Shown here piece by piece: positions 36,481 through 47,164 of a DNA stretch of 64,000 bases; the first letter of the stretch is position 1; each line of letters begins with the position of its first letter. The notes under the pieces are model-generated. The model was not told the origin of the DNA. It did no database searches and saw only the letters and a program-made list of their open reading frames with translations. The stretch spans positions 323,311 through 387,310 of the forward strand of contig CAJJDP010000059.1 of NCBI GenBank assembly GCA_905182995.1. Direction: 5' to 3'. The DNA is from Paramecium octaurelia (Eukaryota; Ciliophora; Oligohymenophorea; Peniculida; Parameciidae). The translations under genes and the position numbers were made by a program.

Positions 36481-36855
36481 GTTATTTCTTATTTTTTCTT
36501 CTCTAATTCATTTGATAAATCAGCTATTCTCTTACTTTAATCTTTTATTTCTAATTTTATCTCCTCTACTACATTCGATTAATCAGTTATTTATTATTTT
36601 TTCTTTTCTAATTCATTGCATAAATCAGCTATTCGCTTCCTTTAATCTATTATTTCTAATTTTTTCTCCTCTACTACATTCGATTAATCTGTTATTTATT
36701 ATTTTTTCTTCTCTAATTCATTTGATAAATCAGCTATTCTCTTACTTTAATCTTTTATTTCTAATTTTTTCTCCTCTACCACATTTGATTAATCTGTTAT
36801 TTCTTATTTTTTCTTTTCTAATTCATTGCATAAATCAGCTATTCGCTTCCTTTAC
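36481..36855 (-). repeat. Tandem 105-bp repeats encoding a 35-residue coiled-coil unit
   Basis: About 3.6 tandem units within the gene starting at 37604. Each unit encodes 35 residues beginning RIADL(C/S)NELEKKKQ and continuing ITDQSNVVEEKKLEI. Thirty-five residues are exactly five heptads, so added or lost units keep the coiled-coil phase. The units differ at a few positions (Cys/Ser after IADL, Lys/Ile after LEI). The array runs into the gap, so the total number is unknown. Confidence 0.85.
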
Positions 36856-37604
36856 GCTATTAATTCTAAATTTTTCTCCTCTATTTGCTTTTTATAATCT
36901 GTTATTTCTTATTCTTTACTCTCTATTATTTCTATTTGCTTGCTTTAAGCTATTTTTTCTGATTCTTTCATCTCAACTAATTCATTTGATTTCTTTATCG
37001 GGTCGTCCTATTCCTTTGATAATTTAAAGCTTTGGATTTCATTTTATAAACTTCTACTTTCTTATTACACTTTTTCTAGATCCTTATTTTTTTATATAAA
37101 ATCCTCTAAGACTTCATTCTGAATTTTTTATGATTCTTAATATTTCAAATCATATTATTATAATTTGTTTTAAAATGTTTTATTTTCTTCTTCTAGTTTC
37201 TTATTTTTTACTACCAATTGATTTCCTTAAACGGCATAATTTTTAATTACATTATCAAGGTCCTATTGTTCTAATGTTTTAATTATATCCTCTAGTTTTG
37301 TTATTTTGCTGTTCTATATCTCTTCATTTTTCTATAATTATATAAATGTTCCATACGATTCAATCATTTTTGAAAGGTCCCTTTATTTAACGGCTCTCAA
37401 CTTTGAATGGTTTTATATATTATTTTCATTAATTATTTAGCTTGATTGGAATTCAAGTAAAATCCACTATGCATTTTATTTTTTCTTCAAAGACTACATG
37501 ATGTCCTTGTAATCATTTGATAAATTCTTGACAATTTCTTTTCCTCCATCATCTTTTTCATTATAAATATGAAGTATAATGTCACCAGGATCGTTTTATT
37601 ACAT
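36481..37604 (-). CDS. Coiled-coil family member with tandem repeats, 3'-truncated by gap
   Basis: ATG at 37604; the frame is open for ~374 codons to the N at 36480. The N-terminal module (DIILHIYNEKDDGGKEIV, AQWILLEFQ) is close to the gene at 4287-6056. A long Lys/Glu/Gln coiled coil follows, ending in the 35-residue tandem repeats. The conserved C-terminal domain, if present, lies beyond the gap. The gene starts ~270 bp downstream, on the same strand, of the near-complete SLC33-like gene, which may be the ancestral arrangement of the repeated flanks. Confidence 0.8.
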
Positions 37605-37874
37605 TTATTTATTAATAATTAATTATCCTTATTTTATTTAAATTGGGATTCAAATATCTTATTCTTTTATATAAACTAAAATGATAGAATTAAAATCAAT
37701 TATTAAATAAATATTAGAACATAAGCTTCCAAGATTTTAAATTAAAACTAGTTTTAGAATATAATTAATATATGTACAATTGTAATTTAATTAATTTATC
37801 TTTGATAACTGTAAAGTAAATCAATCCATATAACCATCCTAATAGCACAACGATGGAAGCAGATGCATTAAAAA

Positions 37875-39093
37875 TCAGGAAACACTAGCTGAAAACTAAG
37901 TTCCAAATAAATAACAGCCAAATAATAATGTAGCATATGTTGCACCTATTGTAGGATCAGCTATTCTCAAAAAGAATGCAGATAATGTGCACGAAATAAA
38001 TGAATTATTAAATTCATATATATATTATAAGACAAACTAAATAATATTGTATAACATACATAAAAACTTATTATATCCTCCCGTCTTAATAAAGCTAATA
38101 ACATAAAGAAAATGAGTTGCCATAACCAAAAACATTAGATAATAAGCATTTAATACCCAAGTCATCTCTTTATAGGTATTTAGCAACCAATAAAGAACTT
38201 AATATCCAAGATGTAGTGCATATAGCTTCTATAGATGCATATTCAGATTAAGGGAATCCCATTTGAATGATGTTGATGCTATCACAGGAGTAAATGCAAA
38301 TCTCCTTGTTAAGAGAAAGAGTAATAAAAATCGTAAATTTGAATTACTTAACAATGAAAATGATAATTTTAACACTTATATAAAATTAGGTTTTTCTTCC
38401 TCTACAAAATCTTCAGTAGCTAAATATTATGTTATAATTCCTATATGTGTATGAATTTAATGATATTATTGGTTAATCTAAACCCAAATATTCATTACAA
38501 AGTAACCAAATGTTATATTCATCAATATCGCATAACTAAACACAAACCCTAATGATAATCCAACCATTTGACAAGTTGCTCCAAAATGAACATAATATTT
38601 TGAGAATGATGTTAGAACCCATCCGTTAGTTGCTATGGTTGCACAATACTACAAAACCGTGAGTAATATTATTAAACAAAGGATAAAAATTAAGTTCTTC
38701 TATCTATTACGAATACCCACTATATGCCAATTTAAACCAAGCATATATAAAGAAGGTATCACATAAGTTTTCCTCTTTCCAAATTTACTTAAATAGAAAC
38801 TATCCAAAAAGGGAGCCAAGATTAATTTGAAAGATAATGGATAAAGACTAGTCACCCAAAAAGCTATAATATAATTCATATAGCTTACCCATTTAGCCTG
38901 ATGAAATGCCACTTCCCTAAAGAAGTAGAGTCAACGAGGCATAAAATCCAGCTGGTATTCCAATCACAAAATATAATACAGTAAATCTAATGATAGCTTT
39001 TGATTCTGAGCTCGATATTTAAGGGTTCATTTTCTTAGAGATTTGCTGTTCTATCGATAGTTCTTGTGGATCTTCAACCTAGAATTCGTTCAT
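37875..39093 (-). CDS. SLC33A1-like acetyl-CoA transporter, possibly damaged
   Basis: ATG at 39093, 25-nt intron at 38864-38888, TGA at 37875-37877; ~397 residues open throughout, versus ~550 in animal SLC33A1. Recognisable segments: FVIGIPAGFYASLTLLLQG (first span), LYPLSFKLILAPFLDSFYLS followed by FGKRKTYVIPS, TNGWVLTS with FGATCQMVG, and near the end ADPTIGATYATLLFG. The family moves acetyl-CoA across ER/Golgi membranes for acetylation of lumenal substrates. Between about 38170 and 38258 a different frame matches the family better (GFPQSEYASI, SWILSSLLVAKYL), implying two compensating indels or base errors. Another possible 21-nt stopless intron lies near 38490. Fragments of its 3' end recur upstream of several coiled-coil genes. 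Confidence 0.65.
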
Positions 39094-39244
39094 TTCTATT
39101 TCTTCTTTTGCATGCATTTTAAAAATTACTATAATAATATTTCATATATGATAGAATCTCATGTCACGTTGGCTCAAAAAATAGTCGAAATTAAAAAAGA
39201 AGTAGTAGTCAAATACCACAGCATCATTCAAGAAACTTTCCTTA

Positions 39245-39690
39245 CTTAAATCTCTTTTCCAGAACAAGGCTCATCTTTTTTTAGTGTTTTTTAAGTAAGT
39301 GGATAAATTTTTAAATTTTAACTTTAAATTCTGTTTCCAAATATAATTTAAATCAACAGAATCATCAAATCCTGGATGATCTTTATTATTTTAGCTGTTT
39401 TTAGATGGTCTTTCATATTTCTGTATTTAGAGTATTAAAACATACCCGAATGATTTGGTTTATATTCACTGCAGTCAATTAATTTAAATCTTATACAATT
39501 ATTTTCTCCTATACAAATCCCTTTCTATTTATCTTTCAAGGGTAGTTTAATTCTTCTGTTTAACTTAATTGTTCACTGTATCATTTTTAAATAAAGCTAA
39601 ACTGCTATTTTAATATAGAGATGCAGATGTAAACATTATATCATTAATAAATTAAATTTCAATTAAGTAATTGTTATAAAATAATAATCA
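39245..39690 (-). pseudogene. Gene remnant of unknown family
   Basis: Minus-strand coding-like peptides in two frames (IGENNCIRFKLIDCSEYKP, MFQYSKYRNMKDHLKTA, then HPGFDDSVDLNYIWKQN) with a shift near 39395 and no clear start. It lies directly upstream of the SLC33-like gene in the same orientation. It could be a separate decayed gene or a lost 5' extension of the transporter. Confidence 0.35.
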
Positions 39691-41399
39691 TTTTACTTAT
39701 TTAAACCTAAAATCTTTTCTAAATATATTTGCTCCTTATAGTGATCCATTTAAATCTATTCCATAGAAGTAATGAAATCTGTCTAGTTGCAAACTTAATT
39801 AAAAAAGAATAAAGAGATTATTGTTATCTCTCAAGGTATTTCTAGTAATAACAACATTAATCTAAAGTTCGATTTAGAATTATTATTTCAATTTTCGCTA
39901 TTATTTAAATTTCTTAGAAAAAACTGATACCTTTTATGTTAAAAGTATTCTTTTCTAAATAATTTCTAATCATATATCTTGATTTAAAGCTTAACTAATT
40001 CCTACTATTCATTTATAATAAATAATGAATACAAATCCAAAACAATGTTTAGAATTAAGAAAGTCAAATTGAACAAGTATTTGAAAAGACATTTGTAAGC
40101 TTTTATTAAGTTATTAATTATGAATTATAATTAAATATAATTGATCAAACTTTTAATGTATCTCTGTTTTACTAAGCTTCCAAATTCAGAGGTGTTTTCA
40201 GTATTGAATTTTAATCCAAAGTGTGGAACCTTTGCCCATTATTTTATTATTTTTTCCCTAATATTTAAGAATCATTCTGAAAATCTGCGTAGAATTCACC
40301 AACATTCATTAATTATACTTTTGGTTTTTTTCTATCTGAATATCTGCAAACTCTACTAACTTTGTTAGGTGAAAATGCTTATTATTGTCTTGCTTGTACT
40401 ATTTAAGATTTTGCCCTTGTTGAGATTGTCTAAGTTTTTGTATATTAAGTAGAAAATGCAGCATCTTATTCCAAAATTGGAGGAACATAAGGCTTTTAAC
40501 AATGTTAATTTTAATTGTTAGAAGTAATCTGTTGGTTTCCATTATTTTGAATAACAAATTGTAAAGGCTATAACAAATTGCTAAATTTGGGTGGCTGTGC
40601 TTTCTAACCTTCCAGTTCTTTAATTTAATTGTAGAGCTTATAAAATTGTTTGTCAAAGAAAGTTTTATTTGCTATCTAATCTATGAAATAAAACTATGCT
40701 TACTCAATTATAGTTATAAAGATAACTAATCAATCAGCAAAATCATCATTCTATTAACAACAGAATTGTACTCGTATTCAAGTTTTTTGCTTAGAAATCC
40801 ACTATACATATTGAACCAATTAAAATTAAATTATTTTTTTAGAAAATTACATTACATTTTATGAATTCCATTTAATACTAATAATCAAACATTAGTTATC
40901 TTAAAGTCAAGTCATTAAAATCTCTTAAGTACTAGGAATCTATATTGTTTATATTCAGAGTTTCTACATTTTGATGTTTTATTAATATTTATCTAAATAC
41001 TATTGTTTTGTGCGAGAGTCGCTAACTACTACCTTAAATGCACAGTTTATCAAATTAAACATTGACTTTATAATTTAAAGAGATTAATTACAATTATGTT
41101 TGATAAACAAATTAGGAAATTTAATACATAAATACAAAAAAATATGTATAACTATTATCATGAAAATACTTGTAAAACGTTTGGATATGGTTATTTATGA
41201 TTTATTTAAGGAAGTAACTCAAACAAAAAGAATCAATCATTTAATTTTAACTTGTCTAGGAAATGAATTCATTAATAAACTTAACAATTTTACTTTTTCA
41301 TTTTGTTTCAATAGAAAATGAGAAATTAATAATAAATAGTAATTCGAAATAATTGTAATCTGTTTTTTTGATTATTAACAATATTATTTTTTATATTGA
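39691..41399. other. Gene-poor stretch with uncertain minus-strand frames
   Basis: Two minus-strand frames look weakly coding-like: about 40310-40656 (starts MTNNFISSTIKLKNW) and about 39897-40275 (includes KVPHFGLKFNTENTSEFGS, then a hydrophobic stretch). They could be exons of one broken gene but no splice solution was found. 40657-41399 shows nothing convincing; it presumably includes the promoter of the MORN gene at 41400. Confidence 0.4.
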
Positions 41400-42528
41400 A
41401 TGGGAAATGTTTGCTGTTCAAATTAAGATGTTGGGAGATTGAATCTTCAACCAATGATTCCATTGATCCCAACTGATGAAGCCTCTTTGGATGAAACCAA
41501 AATTGTGAAATTACAATCAAGTATTAGACGTAATAGATGATTTCATTTCAAGGTTACCTCGCGAAAACCAAATAAAAATAAAAATCAGAGGCATCAGCCA
41601 CTACTGCCCCTTAAGTTTAATCTAAAGTGAGCGAATAAATAGTTTCAATTATAGAAATGATCCCCAAAGATGCATAAAAAGTAGAGTGGCCTTAGAATTT
41701 GCTTTAAGCAGTGCAAAATAAATTAAAGGAATTGCCACCTTTAGTGTAATTGACACATTAATGCTATCTATTGAATGATGGTTGCTATTATCAAGGTCCT
41801 TTTGTAGATTATTAAAAAGAAGGATTTGGAAGATAAATTGATTAAGATGGTTCTTTATATGAAGGAGCATTCAAATAGAATGTAAAAAAAGGAAAAGGAA
41901 GATAGATAAGTTGTGATGGAAGTGTGTAATCAATATAAAATTATATAGATATGAAGGAAATTTTGATGATAATGAATATGATGGATATGGTGAATTTTAG
42001 GACTCTTATGGGTTTGTCTATAAGGGAGAATGGAAGTAATCGTTATTCCATGGAGAAGGTCATGAAATAAATGAATAATTTTAATACAGAGGAGCATATA
42101 AACAGGGACACAGGACTGGATACGGAGAGATTATATATGTGGATGGCAATAAGTATATGGGAGAATTCCAGAAAAACAGGTTCGAGGGGTTTGGCATTTT
42201 CATATATGCGGATGGAAGAAAAGTAATTAATTTTGAGCTTATAGTTTAGTATGAAGGCAGTTGGATGAATAATTAGATGCATGGCAAAGGTACGTTTTCT
42301 TGGCCTAATGGTCGTAAATACACAGGAAATGTAATTAAATCTATTGAATAGTATTAGTATCATTTAGATTTGAAAGAAGGTTTTGGGGAGTTCATATTTG
42401 AAAACGGAAGTAGTTATAGGGGAATGTGGAAACTAGGAAAATAGCATGGACATGGAGTTATGATTTCAGAATTAGGAGATCAAAGAGAAGGGGAATGGGT
42501 TGAAGGAAGAAGAATAAAATGGAGATGA
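41400..42528 (+). CDS. MORN-repeat protein with N-terminal acylation signal
   Basis: 342 residues. ATG at 41400, TGA at 42526-42528; introns 41530-41552, 41926-41948, 42223-42249 and 42331-42357, the last two being 27-nt stopless introns. The start MGNVCCSNQ is a textbook dual-lipidation signal (N-myristoylated Gly2 followed by palmitoylatable Cys5-Cys6), predicting membrane anchoring. About 130 linker residues precede nine MORN-type repeats (for example DGNKYMGEFQKNRFEGFGIF, DGRKYEGSWMNNQMHGKGTF). MORN repeats form elongated beta rods that bind lipids or proteins, often at cortical or ciliary structures. A membrane-tethered cortical scaffold is the likely role. Confidence 0.88.
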
Positions 42529-43209
42529 CTCATACTTTGACTGATTTTAATTAGCTTCTATTCGTAGTATTTATTATTGCAAACTTACTTACTTATTTGA
42601 TAGAATAAATAAATAAATGAATAAGAATATCAAATAATTAGTCTATCTTAGTCAGTAATTTATGAAGAATCCTTTGGCCTATGAATTTGATATCATCCAA
42701 CGATTATCTTTGAGGACCTTAAGAATATATTTATCGTTTTTCCATTAGCCATTTAAATATTACATATATTTTTATCCTTAAATTGAAAAAATTTGTGTTT
42801 AATATATGTTAAAATTAACTTTGATCATACTATTTCAAAATGATATACACTGATAGGATAAGTTAAAGTACTTTTGATTATGAAATACTCATGCTGATTT
42901 GAGTAGTTATTAGTATTGGAGCTATAATATTATGTTAGTGTATTATGTTTTTGAATGGCTTTGATGAATTATAATTTTGAACTAAGATAATGCTATTCTC
43001 AATCTTAGATTACAATAGGATTAATATGTAAGTATTACAATTTAAGGAGATTATTACAAATTTGAAGGGTCGTATTCATACTATATAAGTAAAGATGATA
43101 TAAAATTATTTTAGTACTTATAAAAATAAACTATCTAAAATTTCAATTTGGTTATCTTTTATATCAATAACGACCTCCAAATTTGATTTAGTTCTTATTA
43201 AAATAATAA
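42529..43209. other. Mostly intergenic, with a possible plus-strand exon
   Basis: A plus-strand frame at about 42970-43170 looks coding-like (VSITIQGDYYKFEGSYSYYI, then NFNLVIFYINNDLQI before TGA) but has no ATG, and no upstream exon could be joined convincingly. It may be the end of a small gene beginning near 42930. The rest shows no ORF of note. Confidence 0.35.
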
Positions 43210-43527
43210 TCAATAATCATCATCGCAACTTAAATCTGTATATTGATTTTTTAATTTCTCTGAATCTTTATTGAAATATTATTTTTTAGTTTTTATGATG
43301 GATTTAAGATATATATAGTTAATTTGTAGATAATTTGATTGAATATTTAATTGATCATGTTCTTTATTTGTATTCCTTATTTCATTTTGAATCTTTTTTT
43401 GGATGTTGAGTTGTGAGCATAATTTTGGATATTCAAGTAAATTTGCTTGATTTTTAGTATAATAAAGTATAATTTTTATAAAACTTCCATATACTGTTTA
43501 ATAGGTTAATTATTAATATTGAAACAT
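43210..43527 (-). CDS. Small hypothetical coiled-coil-like protein
   Basis: 105 residues from ATG at 43527 to TGA at 43210-43212, no intron. It is charged and helical (LLEYPKLCSQLNIQKKIQNE, NTNKEHDQLNIQSNYLQ) and ends YTDLSCDDDY. The frame is also open ~100 bases upstream of the ATG, so the N-terminus may be longer. No family recognised. Confidence 0.5.
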
Positions 43528-43915
43528 GTCCTGATATCTTTACAAAATAATTTTAGCTTGATATAATACTTTATTATCTTATATGTATGAAATTTATTAT
43601 TATCCTTAAGTCAAATTTAGCAATTAAACAATTTTATAAAAATTTTTATTTCAGAGAGTTAAATAATCTAAAATGAGCATGTATTTTTTAAATAATTATA
43701 TATCTTCATTATTATCTATATATTTAGACTTCATAAATATAACAAAAGTATCTGTAGACAAATATTCAAACTGAGACTTGAAACTCAGAATTAAAATATA
43801 AAGGAAAGGAGGATTACTGAAACCACAAAAACATTTTGATTACAAGAAGTTACAATGTTGGCTGTGTTAGATCATGTTAATTGAATATAAAATAATAATT
43901 ATTTAATCTAATAAA

Positions 43916-45208
43916 ATGGATGTACGACTTCTTAAATATGATATTTTTGCATCTCCAGTTATTCATAAACCTTCTAAGGGTTATGTCCCAAAATTTGGTG
44001 ACAGAAGCTTAACTTCATTGCTGAAGTATAAAAATGAAACAATAAAGTAACCAATCCATTCAAAGATATTCAAACCATATGGAGAGGAATCGGAAACTAA
44101 GACCTAATAAGCCATGTATACAACTACCAAGTTGTCATATTCTAGTTCTGTGAAAAATATCAATAAATTTCCAGAAGTTCAATTAGATCCAAAGGCTGTT
44201 AAATTGCTTGGTTAGGGAAGACATTACTTGAGAAGTGAGTATCACACAAAAAGAAAGATGCAGGATGAGAAGTAAAATCAGAATAGAAAGAATCATTCAT
44301 CTGATTATTTGATGTAAAACATATAACTGAAGTTTTGTGAGAAATCTGTAAAATCATAATTCAAAGCAAATCTAATTTTCTTCAAGAAAACAAAAAATGT
44401 TGCAGCTTAGATTTCATTGTTGAAAAAGGAGGAAGAAAAGAAATAAACAGCTGAAATAAAGAGTGAGAATTATGACTCAAGATAAAGAAATATAAAAATA
44501 CCTCCTTAGAAACTATAACATACTGATCATTCTATGTTTTCCAGCACTTTCAGAGATAACTTTTTGAAAAGCCAAAGAAGCAATATGCATCCAAAACCGA
44601 TTAGTTAAGAGAAATCTACAAGACAAGGACATAAGAAGACTTAGTCTGTCTAGTAAAGCTTATTTAATAATAGTTAGGACTTAGAGTCAAATGGAAGAAG
44701 TAAACAAAGATGTGCCTCTTTTTAGCAATAATTATCAACCTAATAATTGATATTCTTTCAAAATTAATTATTCTAATTTAACTATTTTATAATTCAAAAA
44801 ATTATGTTTTAGATCATCAAGGTTGATGCAGGCATTGATGCTAAATTAGAATTCGAAATATCCAACATAGTCAAGGCTGCTTATGAGAGATTCAATAACT
44901 AGTATGATCGATCCAAATATATCTCGGATTATCTCGATGAAAGGTATGGGGGATGTTGGAGAGTAACAATAGGGAAATCATTTACAAGTTGTGGGACCTA
45001 TTATTTGTCACAATTGTTAAGACTTAGTTATCAAAATGATTAAATAGAAATTGTTAGAACATAGGGGGATTCAGAATTTGAAATTATACAAAGAGATCAA
45101 GGAATGAACTAGGCTCTATTTGATTCGATATTGGGAATGTACTACTTATTTTTAATAGAGAATATCAAATGCTTAATAAATGTAGAAAAACCTATCAGCT
45201 CAAGTTGA
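43916..45208 (+). CDS. Protein with C-terminal dynein light chain-like domain
   Basis: Open frame of 430 residues, ATG at 43916, TGA at 45206-45208. Residues ~1-280 are a basic, Ser/Lys/Gln-rich region without recognised domain. Residues ~300-390 resemble the LC8/DYNLL light chain fold: IIKVDAGIDAKLEFEISN, KYISDYLDERYGGCWRVTIG and GTYYLSQLLRL, where DYNLL has a WHCIVG-type strand and a long helix. LC8 proteins dimerise and bind short peptides in dynein and many other complexes. A short linker around 44755-44815 has intron- or intergenic-like composition, so two genes, or an unrecognised intron, remain possible. Confidence 0.65.
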
Positions 45209-45393
45209 GTATATTTCAGAATGTGTAGAATCGAAGCATACTGGGAAATGGGCTGTGATTTGTGGGTAATTGTGTGTACATTATACATAGGTATGACTTT
45301 AATAGTAGAGTGCCTTATGTTAATAATAATCTGGTTTGTGTAGCCAGAAAGGGCATCAGATATACAGTATTAATGATAAGTAAATGAATATAG

Positions 45394-46076
45394 TCATTGC
45401 TATAATTTCAATAATCTTTGCAAGGAAAACTTAACACTAGTATTTAAGTTTTCAACTTTTTCTAGTTTTATCTTTTTACTTGACAGAGAAAATAAATGTT
45501 TAGGGTCGCTCAAAATCCCCTATGATATTCTCACTGACATTTAATTTTAAGTGGATCCAATCGGTCCTTTGATTGAGACTCTCGAGTTAGTTACTTCTTG
45601 TATGGTCTACTCTCTCATAGCTTATTCTTAGGTTTAGGTTCGCATTTCATTTTGTTGAATGAATTTGTTGACTTCTTTGACAAAATACACATTGATTTTA
45701 TCATCTTTGAATATCACTTTTGGTGATATCATTTTATATGTATCTCCATCTTTAATTTGGTTAGTTTCTTGAACATCTTTCTATGTAGTTTTTAACAATT
45801 TTTGAGATGCATAAGATTTCAACAAAGTTTAACTTAAGCCTTTCATTTAAATTTTTTGATACTTTTCTATTGTGCATGTTTCTTAGGAGATCCGACTCGG
45901 GGAGAAAAATATATTTTGTCTTAATGTTAGTTAATTTCATGTTTATTGAGTTCTAAAGCTTAAATTGACGAATTCCTAGCATGATTGGCTGGCAAAGTAA
46001 TATCTTGATTAATCGTTAGAGATGTTCTAGTTCTTTTACTATTTATTAGTCTATTTGATCCAGATGAATTTTTCAT
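45394..46076 (-). CDS. Hypothetical basic protein
   Basis: 219 residues. ATG at 46076, 23-nt intron at 45840-45862, TGA at 45394-45396. Ser/Thr/Arg-rich start (MKNSSGSNRLINSKRTRTSL), a YFSPRVGSPKKHAQQK segment with SP motifs that could be phosphorylated, then a helical region (KLLKTTQKDVQETNQIKDG; EVNKFIQQNEMRTQTQEQAM). The last ~50 residues depend on leaving a 26-nt intron-like sequence (GTGAG...TTGAG, near 45512-45537) unspliced. No family recognised. Confidence 0.6.
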
Positions 46077-46347
46077 TTGATTATTAATTAATCAATTATA
46101 AAAGCTGAAAATAATAAAATATTATAAATTTAATAGAAAGTAGCAGTAATTTTATTTCTAAAGAAGAGCCAGCCACCATATTGATTTTGAGAATAAAAGA
46201 GTAATAAATATACAACTATAGAGTCATAAATTAAAGGCGTGAAGATTCTATATTTTGTGATTCTAAGAAACAATATAAGGAGAAGGATCTTATAATCAGT
46301 CAACTCTATCAATTGAAACATATAATTTAATTGATACCAATTACCTT

Positions 46348-46621
46348 TCATTATGCAAACAATTCGATAGAGTTTGTTATAATCGAGGGAGCTAGTTGGT
46401 TCTTAAGAAAAATGTTATCATTCTACTTGTTCCATTCCAATTCTGCCCTTTTGCCATCTTTGCTGTAAGCCATTTTCTTTAAAAGGATCTTGCTCTTTCT
46501 CAGGTAATAATTGAATCATCGCAGTCAAACCCTGTATAGCTTCTTTATCATTTATATCGTCTTTAGCATTATCTAAGCAATTGTTTCTAATTGTTCTAAT
46601 GTATGACCATGATGTTAACAT
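46348..46621 (-). CDS. Small conserved-looking protein, unknown function
   Basis: 82 residues with one 25-nt intron (46402-46426). ATG at 46621, TGA at 46348-46350. Helical and acidic in the middle (NAKDDINDKEAIQGLTAMIQ), with LLPEKEQDPFKENG and QQRWQKGRIGMEQ. The size and composition suggest a small subunit of a larger complex, but no family was recognised. The start is the first ATG; an upstream exon cannot be excluded. Confidence 0.5.
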
Positions 46622-46658
46622 CGATTAACATTCCTTTCATAAAATTTGATATTTAAAA

Positions 46659-47164
46659 ATGCCTAACCATCAAAAGAATGCATGCAATCATTTCAAATCT
46701 ATAAGATATTATTTTTAGCAAAGAGGCAAACCCAATCGAATTTTAAAATATCCTTTATCGGTGAAAAGGCAGTAATCATAAGCATTCCTTAATAAAGCAT
46801 CTTGTCCCTCAAGCTTTCAGAATAATGGTTGTTTTAGTTATGATCTTGCTGATTCATTTATATGTGTATATTAAATTCTTTATATGTTGATGTAATTTTA
46901 GAATTTAGAACCTCAAGAGTTGGTTTAAGAAGAAACTATAAAGATTGATCATTGTGATTTATTAGAAAAGGATATTAAAATAGGTGTGGACTTTACAATT
47001 GTAAAACAAAGTATATTTTTGAGAATAACACTTTCTAAATAAAATCAAATTAGAAATGTTCCTAAAAGAACATAGTTATAATTCCAAATAGATATATAAT
47101 CGAATTTATATATAATTTATTAAAGGTAATTAAATTCATTTTAATTAATAGTTTTATATTGTTA
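46659..47164 (+). CDS. Hypothetical protein, possibly the 5' part of the next gene
   Basis: An open frame from ATG at 46659 (MPNHQKNACNHFKSIRYYF) with Cys-containing stretches (NKASCPSSFQNNGC) and an acidic part (EPQELVQEETIKIDHCDLLE). Removing a 23-nt GT...AG segment near 46997-47019 leads to another good stretch (KNIVIIPNRYIIEFIYNLL) that stays open and in frame with the membrane protein starting at 47165. Either these are 5' exons of that gene (~450 residues in all), or a separate gene whose last exon I have not identified. Confidence 0.4.

Noticed and set aside
36512-37027. 171-residue plus-strand ORF with internal hydrophobic repeats resembling a multi-span membrane protein
   Set aside because: It is the mirror of the tandem coiled-coil repeats on the minus strand; the minus strand carries the family N-terminal module and a long TGA-free frame.
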